From positions 186,001 through 250,000 of the forward strand of contig NZ_JACHIN010000005.1 in the NCBI RefSeq assembly GCF_014203235.1: a stretch of 64,000 bases of DNA. Reading direction: 5' to 3'. This document shows positions 51,727 to 59,476 of the stretch, piece after piece. The notes under the pieces are model-generated. The model had not been told where the DNA came from. It searched no databases and saw only the letters and a list, made by a program, of their open reading frames with translations. Within the stretch, counting starts at the first letter, position 1. Every line of letters starts with the position of its first letter. This DNA is from Nonomuraea endophytica (GTDB lineage Bacteria > Actinomycetota > Actinomycetes > Streptosporangiales > Streptosporangiaceae). Position numbers and translations under genes: made by a program.

Positions 51727-53558
51727 GCGGTTACCTCCAGGTGGTCGAGGTTGGGGCCGCCGTTCGCGGTGGTGGCGGTGGCCCGGACCGTGTTGGCGCC
51801 CGCGTTGAGCTGGGCCGAGACCGTGGCGGTCTGCCAGGTGGTCCAGGCGCCGGTGCCGTTGAACGCCTTGCCCGCGGCGATCACCGTGCCGTTGACCACG
51901 ATGTCCATCGGGCGGTTCGTGGTGGTGCCGTTGGCGAAGCGGAAGGCCAGCGTGGCCGTCCCGGCGTTGGCCGCGGTGATCGTGAACTCGACGTAAGAGC
52001 CGACCGCGTTGTCGTAGTTGACGAAGCCGGTGCCGGTGTGACCGGCGTGGTTGGACTCCACCACACCCCTGACGATGGTGGCGTTCTCGGCCTCGTAGCG
52101 GGTGCCCGTGGGCGGCGTGCCGTACAGGGTGCCGTTGATTCTGACGTTGTGCAGTTGCACGTTGTCGGCGTTGCTGATCTGCGGCGCGGGCGTGTCGATG
52201 GCGGTGAAGGTGGAGTTGGAGACGGTGACGTTCTTGACGCGGCTGGCCGAGGAGCCGGAGAGCTTGATCGCGAACGGGGAGTCGTTGATGTCGAGGTGCT
52301 CGACGGTGATGTTCTGGATGACCGGGTGCACGATGGGGCCGTGGCCGGGGCCGGTCAGGCTGTAGTTCATGTCGATGTAGAAGCCGCCCCGGTCGCACGG
52401 GCCGCCGGTCAGGCCGCGTACGTGCACGCCGTCGACCACGCCGCCGCGACGGTTGTTGGTCTTGAGGTAGAGCGCGTAGAACGACTTGTAGCTGGAGCCG
52501 GGGAAGATCTGGTTGTTCTCGGCGAAGATGTTGCGCACGCCGCCGGACATCTCGCTGCCGACGGTGATCGCGCCCCAGCGGCCGTAGTACTTGTTGCCGC
52601 GGATGACGATGTTCTCCGACGGCACCCCGACGCGGCGGCCGTCGATGTCGCGGCCCGACTTGATCACGGTGCCGTCGTCGCCGGTGTCGAAGGAGCAGTT
52701 CTCGATGAGCACGTCGGCGCTGCTCTCCGGGTCCACGCCGTCGACCATGGCGCCCCGGCTGTAGATCTTGACGCGCCGGACGGTGACGTTGCGGGACAGG
52801 ACCGGGTGAACCGCCCACATCGCCGGGTTCCTGATGTCGAGGTCCTCGATGAGGACGTTGGCGCAGCCGTACAGCTGGATCATGTTGGGCTTGAGGTAGT
52901 GGCCGTCGCCGAACTGGCGCTGGTCGACCGGGACACCGTCCACGGCCATCGCCTGCAGGCGCTGCCAGTCGGGGTCGCGCTGGCCGTCGAAGCCGAACCA
53001 CGGGCCCGCCGCGCCGTTGCCGTCGATCGTGCCGGTGCCGGTCAGCGCGATGTTGGTCTGGTTGCGGGCGTAGATGAAGGGCGAGTAGTTGTAGCACTCG
53101 ATGCCCTGCCAGCGGGTGAACACGGTCGGCAGGAAGGACGCGGCGTCGGAGCGGAAGCGGATCGTGCCGCCGGACTCCACGTGCAGGCGCACGTTCGACA
53201 GCAGGTGGATCTTGCCGGTGCGGAAGCGTCCCGTGCCGGGGACGAGCACCGTGCCGCCGCCGGCGGCGTTGCAGGCGGCGATGGCGTCGCGGAAGGCGGG
53301 GGTGCAGTCGGTGGTGTTGTCCGGCCTGGCGCCGTAGTCGGTGATGGGGAAGGTCCGGTCGGGGAAGACCGGCGGCACGATTCTGGCCAGGATCGCGGGG
53401 ACCTGGTCCCAGGGTGAGGCGAGCGCGCCGGCCGTACCGGATGCCGCCACCGCCGTGCCGGCCGTGCCGGATGCCGCGACTGCCGTGCGGGGCAGCAGGA
53501 CCGCGCCGCCGCCCGCGATGCCCGCGGCCTTCAGGAGGTCACGTCGAGAGGGTGTCAT
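51723..53558 (-). CDS. Tat-exported GH28 polygalacturonase-like enzyme with CBM35/6-like module
   Basis: A 611-aa enzyme. The Tat signal is TPSRRDLLKAAGIAGGG. The beta-helix starts FPITDYGARPDNTTDCTPAF. GH28 catalytic residues lie in VDGVD (272-276), GDD (293-295, in SFDTGDDGTVIKSGRD) and GRWGAITVGSEMSGG (326-340). The CBM module is at about 490-611. It is strongly similar to the GH28 at 45446. The ATG at 53558 has CGGAG. Only 22 nt separate it from a 16-bp hairpin, leaving no obvious room for a promoter. It is the first of the seven tightly linked genes. Confidence 0.92.
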   Translation of the reverse strand: MTPSRRDLLKAAGIAGGGAVLLPRTAVAASGTAGTAVAASGTAGALASPWDQVPAILARIVPPVFPDRTFPITDYGARPDNTTDCTPAFRDAIAACNAAGGGTVLVPGTGRFRTGKIHLLSNVRLHVESGGTIRFRSDAASFLPTVFTRWQGIECYNYSPFIYARNQTNIALTGTGTIDGNGAAGPWFGFDGQRDPDWQRLQAMAVDGVPVDQRQFGDGHYLKPNMIQLYGCANVLIEDLDIRNPAMWAVHPVLSRNVTVRRVKIYSRGAMVDGVDPESSADVLIENCSFDTGDDGTVIKSGRDIDGRRVGVPSENIVIRGNKYYGRWGAITVGSEMSGGVRNIFAENNQIFPGSSYKSFYALYLKTNNRRGGVVDGVHVRGLTGGPCDRGGFYIDMNYSLTGPGHGPIVHPVIQNITVEHLDINDSPFAIKLSGSSASRVKNVTVSNSTFTAIDTPAPQISNADNVQLHNVRINGTLYGTPPTGTRYEAENATIVRGVVESNHAGHTGTGFVNYDNAVGSYVEFTITAANAGTATLAFRFANGTTTNRPMDIVVNGTVIAAGKAFNGTGAWTTWQTATVSAQLNAGANTVRATATTANGGPNLDHLEVTA

Positions 53559-53580
53559 CGAGGCTCCGCTCGGGGGGTGA

Positions 53581-53616
53581 CTCGCCCGGCGGCCGCTGGT
53601 GCGGCCGCCGGGCGAG
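53581..53616 (-). terminator. perfect 16-bp intercistronic stem-loop
   Basis: CTCGCCCGGCGGCCGC (53581-53596) and its exact complement (53601-53616) flank a TGGT loop, between the dehydrogenase stop and the GH28 start. It has no T-run, as is usual in actinomycetes. It may be a terminator, a partial terminator, or an RNA-stabilising element inside one long operon. Confidence 0.75.
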
Positions 53617-53631
53617 TGCTGGGCGGTCAGG

Positions 53632-56043
53632 TCACTGGATGTTGGAGCGGCGGATCACGTCCGGGTTGCCGTTGCCGTTGTTGTCGGAGTTGGTGGAGCC
53701 GAACCAGATCGCGCTGGCTCCCGGCACCTTCTCCACCGCGCGCAGGCGGCCGTAGGTGCCGTTGAAGTAGCTGTTGACGGTGCCGACGTTCTCGCCGTTG
53801 AGGACGATGCGCCACAGCCGCTGGCCGCGCAGGGCGCCCATGAAGACCGTGTTGTTGACGATGGCGATGCCGGACGGCGAAGCCTCGCCGACGCCCCAGG
53901 TCCGCTTGGGGTTGGTCATGCCGGAGACGGAGCAGGTGCCCTCGCACTGCGGCCAGCCGTAGTTCTTGCCCGACTGGATCAGGTTGAGCTCGTCACGCGA
54001 GGAGTTGCCCAGCTCGGAGGACCACAGGCGGCCGGCGGAGTCCCAGGCGATGCCCTGCGGGTTGCGGTGGCCGTAGCTGTAGACGCGGCTGTTGAACGGG
54101 TTGCCGGGGGCCGCGGCGCCGGTCTTGGTGATGCGCAGGATCTTGCCGTTGAGCGAGCTGAGGTTCTGCGCGTGGCTGGTCTGCTGGGCGTCGCCGGTGG
54201 TGGCGTAGAGGTAGCCGTCGGGGCCGAACTTGAGCCGGCCGCCGTTGTGGTAGCGGTTCTTGGCGATGCCCTGCAGCAGCGAGGTGTAGCCGGACAGGGC
54301 GGTGCCGTTGAAGTTCATCTTGGCGATGCGGTTGCCCTCCGAGGAGGTGTGGAAGAAGAACACCTCCTGGTCGGAGGTCCCGTTCCAGGTCTTCGACATC
54401 GCCAGGCCCATCAGGCCGCCCTCGCCGCCGGTGGTCTGGCTGTTGGGTACGGTCCCCACCTGCGTCTTCGTGCCTGAGGGGGTCAGCTTGAACACCCGGA
54501 AGGTGTCGCGCTCGGTCACCAGCGCGAACGAGCCGTCCGGGGCCCAGGAGATGTCCCAGGGGATGTCCCAGGCGCCCGCGATCGTGCTCGGGGCCTGCGG
54601 CACGGTGCCGCAGCCGCCGGTGGTGAAGGAGTCCGACGCCGCGCTCGGGGTGGACAGCTGGTTGGCGGAGTCACGCGCGACCACGTGCAGCTGGTACGTC
54701 TTGTCGCACTCCAGCGCCACCTGCGCGGTGTTGGCCGGCGGCGTGCCGGTCACGGTGTGCAGCACGGTGTTGCTCGCGTCGCGGATCAGGTAGGCGCGCA
54801 CGCCGTTGTCGTCGGAGGAGGCGGTCCAGGTCAGCGTGGCCTGCGTCGGCTGGACGCCGGTGACGGCGGGCTTGCCCGGCTGCGTCGGCGGGTCGTCCGG
54901 CGGCGCGGGCTGCGTCCGGCAGGTGACCTCGGGGCTGCTGTCGGAGACGTTGCCCGAGCCGTCACGCGCGAAGACGGAGATCGTGTAGGTGAAGTCCGCC
55001 TGCAGGCCGGTCAACGTGTGCGGGGGCGCCGCGGCGGTGCCGATCTGGGTGCCCAGCTGGAAGATGTCGTAGCCGGCCACGCCGATGTTGTCGGTCGACG
55101 GCGGCCAGTCCAGCCGGAGGCTGTTGTGGGTGATCTGGGTGCAGGACGGCTGGCCGGGCGCGGTCGGCTTCTCGGTGTCGCCGGGTCCGGTGACGTCCAG
55201 CTTGTCGAGGTTGGGGCCGCCGTTGGCGGTGCTCGACGTGGCCCTGATCGTGTTGGCGCCGGCGGTGAGCGCGGTGTTGAGGCTGACGGTCTGCCAGGTC
55301 GGCCAGGCTCCCGTGGAGGGGAAGTTCAGGCTGACGGGGGCGCCGCCGTTGATCGAGATGTCCATCGGCCTGGCGTCGGCGGTGCCGTTGGCGAAGCGGA
55401 AGGACAGGCCCTGCGTGCCGGCGGTGGCCGAGCTCACGGTCCACTGAACGTAGCTGCCGACGAGGTTGTCGAGGTTGACGAAGCCGGAGCCGGTGTAGCC
55501 GGGGTGGTTGGACTCCACGGCGCCCTGGGAGATCGTCGCGCTCTCGGCCTGGTACTCGGTGGTCGGCGCGGACATCTCGACGTCGAGGAAGTCCCAGTTG
55601 GGGTTGCCGCCGGTCGCGGAGGCGGTGGCCCTGATCTTGTTGGGCCCGGCCTGGAGCGTCGCGGTCAGCGTGCTGGTGGTCCAGGTGGACCAGGCGCCGG
55701 TGGGGGCGAACGCGCGGTCGTCGGCGACGAGGGTGCCGTTGACGCTGATGTCGCTGGGCCGGTTGGCGGTGGTGCCGTTGGCGTAGCGGAGGGCGAGGGT
55801 GGCGGTTCCGGCGGCGGGCGCGTTGACGGTCCACTCCACGTACGGCCCGGCGACGTTCTCCCCGTTGACGAATCCGGTGCCGGAGAATCCCGCGTGGTTG
55901 GACTCGACGGCGCCCTGGACGATCGTGGCGTTCTCGGCTTCGTGGCGGATGGGCGCGGCCTGGGCGGCCGTGGGAGGCAAGGCGGTCAGCATCCCGGCGG
56001 CGAGCAGGAGGGCACAGGCTCCCCGGGACCTACGTAACTTCAT
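53632..56043 (-). CDS. secreted PQQ-type sugar dehydrogenase (AA12-like) with two CBMs and two FnIII domains
   Basis: An 803-aa exported protein. Signal peptide 1-30; CBM35/6-like modules at about 32-157 and 162-286; two fibronectin-III domains at about 290-385 and 390-475 (PTQPGKPAVTGVQPTQATLTW). The C-terminal 320 residues are a six-bladed propeller of the glucose/sorbosone dehydrogenase family: EGGLMGLAMSK, RYHNGGRLKFGPDGYLYATTGD, YGHRNPQGIAWD and ELGNSSRDELNLI with GKNYGWPQCEG. Family members use PQQ, and CAZy AA12 enzymes oxidise sugars such as fucose or galactose. No PQQ synthesis genes are in the window. The ATG at 56043 has AAGGAG. Confidence 0.88.
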   Translation of the reverse strand: MKLRRSRGACALLLAAGMLTALPPTAAQAAPIRHEAENATIVQGAVESNHAGFSGTGFVNGENVAGPYVEWTVNAPAAGTATLALRYANGTTANRPSDISVNGTLVADDRAFAPTGAWSTWTTSTLTATLQAGPNKIRATASATGGNPNWDFLDVEMSAPTTEYQAESATISQGAVESNHPGYTGSGFVNLDNLVGSYVQWTVSSATAGTQGLSFRFANGTADARPMDISINGGAPVSLNFPSTGAWPTWQTVSLNTALTAGANTIRATSSTANGGPNLDKLDVTGPGDTEKPTAPGQPSCTQITHNSLRLDWPPSTDNIGVAGYDIFQLGTQIGTAAAPPHTLTGLQADFTYTISVFARDGSGNVSDSSPEVTCRTQPAPPDDPPTQPGKPAVTGVQPTQATLTWTASSDDNGVRAYLIRDASNTVLHTVTGTPPANTAQVALECDKTYQLHVVARDSANQLSTPSAASDSFTTGGCGTVPQAPSTIAGAWDIPWDISWAPDGSFALVTERDTFRVFKLTPSGTKTQVGTVPNSQTTGGEGGLMGLAMSKTWNGTSDQEVFFFHTSSEGNRIAKMNFNGTALSGYTSLLQGIAKNRYHNGGRLKFGPDGYLYATTGDAQQTSHAQNLSSLNGKILRITKTGAAAPGNPFNSRVYSYGHRNPQGIAWDSAGRLWSSELGNSSRDELNLIQSGKNYGWPQCEGTCSVSGMTNPKRTWGVGEASPSGIAIVNNTVFMGALRGQRLWRIVLNGENVGTVNSYFNGTYGRLRAVEKVPGASAIWFGSTNSDNNGNGNPDVIRRSNIQ

Positions 56044-56063
56044 GGTGCTCCTTGAGAACTGGC

Positions 56064-56077
56064 GGCGAAAGATTGGA
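56064..56077. repeat. direct repeat GGCGAAAGATTGGA, copy 1
   Basis: An exact 14-bp match to 56248-56261. It lies 21-34 bp upstream of the dehydrogenase start codon, where a repressor would block transcription or initiation. The CGAAA core recalls half-sites of LacI-type sugar regulators in actinomycetes. Confidence 0.6.
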
Positions 56078-56247
56078 GCTTTTCATCGTGTTCCCACAAA
56101 GAGTCACATCCGTCAACAGATTTCAGATCTTGGAACGCTCCATTCTTTAAGAAGGTTTCCTAACTTCGGAGAGTCAAAGATCCGATGTTCTGGTAGGGCC
56201 CTGGACGCAGCAACCGTTTGGTGATAGCTCTGGAGCAGATCTCTTCC

Positions 56248-56261
56248 GGCGAAAGATTGGA
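56248..56261. repeat. direct repeat GGCGAAAGATTGGA, copy 2
   Basis: The second exact copy, 104 bp before the GH105 start and directly before the large inverted repeat. Two copies, one per divergent gene, suggest binding by a common regulator not present in the window. Confidence 0.6.
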
Positions 56262-56264
56262 TCT

Positions 56265-56304
56265 GTCTCCCGGGCTATATCAGCCTCCAGCTAGCCCGGG
56301 AGAC
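56265..56304. promoter_or_regulatory. 13-bp perfect inverted repeat upstream of GH105
   Basis: GTCTCCCGGGCTA (56265-56277) and TAGCCCGGGAGAC (56292-56304) are perfect arms around a 14-nt loop. In the GH105 leader RNA this would be a very stable hairpin. It could be an attenuator, a promoter insulator, or a long operator. Confidence 0.6.
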
Positions 56305-56364
56305 CTCACTCTGCCGTCAGGGGCAGGTGATACATGGGATGTCTCACAGTGAGGAGTCTTCGCC

Positions 56365-57891
56365 GTGATCCTGAAGATCACCACGGCGCTCATGCTGGCC
56401 GCCCAGTTGCTCCACACCCAGCCCGCCGGCGCGGCAGCGCTCCTCGAAGCCGAGAACGCCGCGATCTCCCAGGGAGTCGTCGAGTCCAACCACCCCGGCT
56501 ACACCGGGACTGGTTTCGTCAACTATGACAACCTCATCGGCTCCTACGTGGAATGGGCCGTCGAGTCGTCCGAGGCCCGCACCGTCAGCCTGACCCTGCG
56601 CTACGCCAACGGCACCGCGGCCAACCGGCAGATGAACGTGGCCGGCACCGTCGTCGACTTCCCGGGCACCGGCGCGTGGACCAACTGGCGCACCGCCCGC
56701 CTCACCGTCTCCCTGGCCGCCGGGACCACTCCGATCAGAGCCACCGCCACCACCGCGAACGGCGGGCCCAACGTCGACTCGCTGTCGGTGGACGAGCCGG
56801 GCGGCGTCGACTGGTCCACCGCGGTGGTCGAGTCGACCATGGCCCGCCACTCCCCCGGCTCGCTCGGCGGCTGGGGCTACACCCGCGGCCTGTACCTGTG
56901 GGGCCAGTACCTGGTCTGGCAGCGCACCGGCGACCCCCGCCTCCTGCAGTACATCAAGGACTGGGCCGACCGCTTCGTCGACTCCTCCGGCGACATCTCC
57001 CACAGCTTCAGCAACCTCGACAGCATGCAGTCAGGCAACGTGCTGCTCGCGCTCTACAAGGAGACCGGCCAGAGCCGCTACCGCACCGCCGCCGCCAAGA
57101 TCCGCAACCGGCTGAACACCTACCCGCGCACCACCGACGGCGGCTGGTGGCACTCCACCTCCGACTCGCGCCAGGGCCAGCTCTGGGCCGACGGCGTGTT
57201 CATGGTCAACCCGTTCCTGGCCCGCTACGGCGCGTGGGTCGCCGAGGACGCCTTCACCCGCACCGAGCCGGCCAAGCAGATGGAGATCTACTACAGCCGG
57301 CTCAACCGCACGTCGGGCAGCGCGGCCGGCTTGCTCTATCACGCCTACGACCAGCCCGGCGGGCTCACCGCCTCCTGGGTCAAGCCCTCGCTCGGCAACA
57401 CCAACGGCATCTCCTGGTGCCGGGCCATCGGCTGGTTCGGCATGGCCGCGATCGACATCCTCGAGATCATCCCCGCCGACCACCCGCGCCGCGCCGCGCT
57501 GATCACCATGCTCCGCAACCTCGTCCCCGCCTACGCCACCTGGCAGGACCCGGCGACCGGGCGCTGGTTCCAGGTCGTGACCGAGCGCGGCAACTCCGGC
57601 AACTGGACCGAGACCTCGTGCTCGGCCATGTACACCTACACGATCTCCCGCTCGGTCGAGCGCGGCTACGTCGACCCCTCCTACCAGGTGTACGCCGAGC
57701 GCGGCTACCAGGGCGTCCTCGCCAAGGTGTCGACCGGCTCCGACGGGCGCACCAACATCGTGGACATCAGCGAGGGCACCAATGTGGACGACGTGTTCAG
57801 CTACTACTTCAACCGGGCGCGGCCGGTCAACGACTTCCACGGACTGGGCGCGTTCCTGATCATGAACGAGCAGATGACGCGCACCCGCTGA
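56365..57891 (+). CDS. secreted GH105 unsaturated-uronyl hydrolase with N-terminal CBM
   Basis: A 508-aa exported enzyme. Signal peptide about 1-24, CBM35/6-like module about 26-142, then an (alpha/alpha)6 barrel of GH105/GH88 type. The catalytic Asp276 is in LWADGVFMVNPFLARYG, and TRGLYLWGQYLVWQRTGD, GISWCRAIGWFGMA and DVFSYYFNRARPVND are also conserved. The family removes delta-4,5-unsaturated galacturonate from lyase products such as rhamnogalacturonan oligomers. Most relatives are cytoplasmic; export and a CBM are unusual. GTG at 56365 with GAGGAG. It is divergent from the enzyme operon and ends at a strong terminator. Confidence 0.9.
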   Translation: MILKITTALMLAAQLLHTQPAGAAALLEAENAAISQGVVESNHPGYTGTGFVNYDNLIGSYVEWAVESSEARTVSLTLRYANGTAANRQMNVAGTVVDFPGTGAWTNWRTARLTVSLAAGTTPIRATATTANGGPNVDSLSVDEPGGVDWSTAVVESTMARHSPGSLGGWGYTRGLYLWGQYLVWQRTGDPRLLQYIKDWADRFVDSSGDISHSFSNLDSMQSGNVLLALYKETGQSRYRTAAAKIRNRLNTYPRTTDGGWWHSTSDSRQGQLWADGVFMVNPFLARYGAWVAEDAFTRTEPAKQMEIYYSRLNRTSGSAAGLLYHAYDQPGGLTASWVKPSLGNTNGISWCRAIGWFGMAAIDILEIIPADHPRRAALITMLRNLVPAYATWQDPATGRWFQVVTERGNSGNWTETSCSAMYTYTISRSVERGYVDPSYQVYAERGYQGVLAKVSTGSDGRTNIVDISEGTNVDDVFSYYFNRARPVNDFHGLGAFLIMNEQMTRTR

Positions 57892-57933
57892 CGTTTCGTG
57901 GCCCGCCCGGAAGGCCGGGCGGGCCACGAAACG
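57892..57933. terminator. 19-bp bidirectional terminator hairpin
   Basis: A perfect 19-bp stem (57892-57910 with 57915-57933) and an AAGG loop sit between two convergent genes. The outer part CGTTTCG/CGAAACG gives a U-containing end in both directions, so it can stop GH105 transcription and that of the Pro-rich protein gene, whose stop codon is at 57935-57937. Confidence 0.92.
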
Positions 57934-57934
57934 G

Positions 57935-58537
57935 CTAACGGAAGGCGCCGAAGGCCACGGCGGTCGTCGAGGCGATCGCGGTGGTCAGCACCACCAGCAG
58001 GAGCACCGTGCCCAGCGGGTTTCTGCGCGGGGGCGGCGGCTCGGGGACGCGCACGCGGGCGCGGCGCGCGCTGGGTGTCGGCTTGGGCTCCGGGGTCGGC
58101 GTGGCCGTCTCACGCTCCACGACCTTCGGCTGGACGACCGGCTGGGTCACGGGTGACGGCGTGGGTGTGGGCGTGGGTGTGGGCGTGGGCGTGGGTGTGG
58201 GCCGCGCGGGGGTCGGTGTCGGTTTCCTGGTCGGCTCCGGGGTCGGTTCCGGCGTCGGCTCAGGTGTGGGCGTCGGCTCGGGGGTCTTGGACGGCGGAGG
58301 CGGGGGTGGCGGTGGCGGCTCGTGGGCGCATCCCAGCTGGACGCTCACCAGCCCCAGTTCCAGGCAGATCGAGATGTCCACCGGCCCCGCCACGACCTCG
58401 GAATCCGGCTCGGGACCGTGCCGGGCCGTACCGTGGTCGGGGGGTGGTGAGAAGGCGGCCGCGCCCGGCGCGACCGCGCACAGCACGAGGGTCATCGCCG
58501 CCACGAGCAGCGGCGTGCGTGGCAGAGCCACGGTCAC
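57935..58537 (-). CDS. exported Pro/Thr-repeat protein with C-terminal transmembrane helix
   Basis: About 200 aa, no known family. An N-terminal signal (PLLVAAMTLVLCAVAPGAAA) is followed by about 40 residues containing two Cys (SICLELG and LGCAHE), then a PPPPPPPP run and about 80 residues of PTPEPT/PTPT repeats. The tail is basic (ARRARVRVPEPPPPRR) before a final helix (LGTVLLLVVLTTAIASTTAVAF). It looks like a wall-spanning stalk with a small extracellular head. The DNA of the repeat is a run of 6-bp GTGGGY units (about 58161-58203). GTG start at 58537 overlaps the stop of the DUF4239 gene, so they are coupled. Confidence 0.75.
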   Translation of the reverse strand: MTVALPRTPLLVAAMTLVLCAVAPGAAAFSPPPDHGTARHGPEPDSEVVAGPVDISICLELGLVSVQLGCAHEPPPPPPPPPSKTPEPTPTPEPTPEPTPEPTRKPTPTPARPTPTPTPTPTPTPTPSPVTQPVVQPKVVERETATPTPEPKPTPSARRARVRVPEPPPPRRNPLGTVLLLVVLTTAIASTTAVAFGAFR

Positions 58538-59301
58538 ACGCCCCCGGATATGCGGGCGAACTCCTGCAGCGCCGCGCGGAACGCGTCGGGGCCGACCGCG
58601 AGCGGCCCGTCGAAGACGCGCATGATGTCCCAGGTGAGGTAGATGCCGAAGCCGAGCATCGCGGCCAGCGCCATCAGCGGCAGCACCGACCAGCCGCGCG
58701 GCCGGGCGCCGGCCAGCAGCGGGAACAGCACCACGATGATTCCGGACAGCGCCGTCAGCAGGAGCAGGCCGTTCGGCGGCGTGGCCCCGGCGTCGATGAC
58801 GCGCTGGGCGCGCGCGGCGGCGAGATCCTGGACGTGGGCGAGCACCTGGTCCTGTGCGTCGGCCACGTCGTCGGACTTGGTCGCCAGCCCGGTCACCTGC
58901 GTGCGCAGCGCGTCGACCCGCTCGGCGCCGACGGGGTCGACCGCGCCCTGGGCCATGAGCGGCCACTCGCTGTCGACGACGAACCCGACGTAGTCGCGCA
59001 GCCCGGAGCGGACCGCGTCGCGCGTCGCGTCGGGCAGGCCGGCGGCCGCCCAGTAGGCCTCGACGGCCGCCTGGCTCTCCGTCTGGGTGTTCTGGCGGGC
59101 GGAGTCGGCCTTGGTCCAGGGGACGATGATCGCGATCGCGAACGCGAGCAGGAACAGCGCCGACAGCATGGCGCCGGCGTGCGCGACCGACGGACCGCCG
59201 GGGTCGTTGTCGTCGCTGCCCTTGCCGATCTTCCTGAACACGAGGGCGGCGAGCGCCACCACGCCCACCGCCGCCCCCACCGCGAGCGCGTAAGCCACCA
59301 T
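58534..59301 (-). CDS. DUF4239 (bestrophin-like) membrane protein
   Basis: A 255-aa protein with four hydrophobic segments: residues 4-22, 41-62, about 175-195 and 205-228. A charged extracytoplasmic or cytoplasmic middle region contains AVEAYWAAAGLPDATRDAVRSGLRDYVGFVVDSEWP, the hallmark of DUF4239. The family resembles bestrophin-type channels by prediction, but its function is unknown. The ATG at 59301 has GGGAG upstream. Its stop overlaps the start of the Pro/Thr-rich protein gene, suggesting that the two work together at the membrane. Confidence 0.85.
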   Translation of the reverse strand: MVAYALAVGAAVGVVALAALVFRKIGKGSDDNDPGGPSVAHAGAMLSALFLLAFAIAIIVPWTKADSARQNTQTESQAAVEAYWAAAGLPDATRDAVRSGLRDYVGFVVDSEWPLMAQGAVDPVGAERVDALRTQVTGLATKSDDVADAQDQVLAHVQDLAAARAQRVIDAGATPPNGLLLLTALSGIIVVLFPLLAGARPRGWSVLPLMALAAMLGFGIYLTWDIMRVFDGPLAVGPDAFRAALQEFARISGGV

Positions 59302-59476
59302 CGTTTTTTCTCCCGGGAATCGCCGTGATTACATTGCGTCACGTAGCTATCACGTACGGCAGTCGCGTGTCCGACGATCTCGGTGAACTGGCCGGACCCG
59401 GCCAGGACGGAACAGGACTTTTCGGCCAGGGCCAAAATCGGGTGCCCCGCCGCCGCATCCTGTGCCAGGCTCGGGT

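Larger units (their letters stand above)
56044..56364. promoter_or_regulatory. 321-bp divergent control region of the pectin locus
   Basis: This is the most AT-rich stretch in the locus and the only long gene-free gap between divergent enzyme genes. It must hold promoters for both the dehydrogenase (leftward) and GH105 (rightward). It contains a 14-bp direct repeat, a 13-bp-armed inverted repeat, smaller palindromes (CTCAC/GTGAG near 56343-56353), and a GAGGAG Shine-Dalgarno for the GTG at 56365. I see no ORF in it. Confidence 0.7.

Noticed and set aside
38415..57891. A mobile or horizontally acquired island boundary for the pectin locus
   Set aside because: No integrase, transposase, tRNA or direct flanking repeats were seen, and the coding style matches the neighbours.
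58161..58203. GTGGGY hexamer run considered as a regulatory or structural repeat
   Set aside because: It is explained by coding for PTPTPT in the minus-strand stalk protein.
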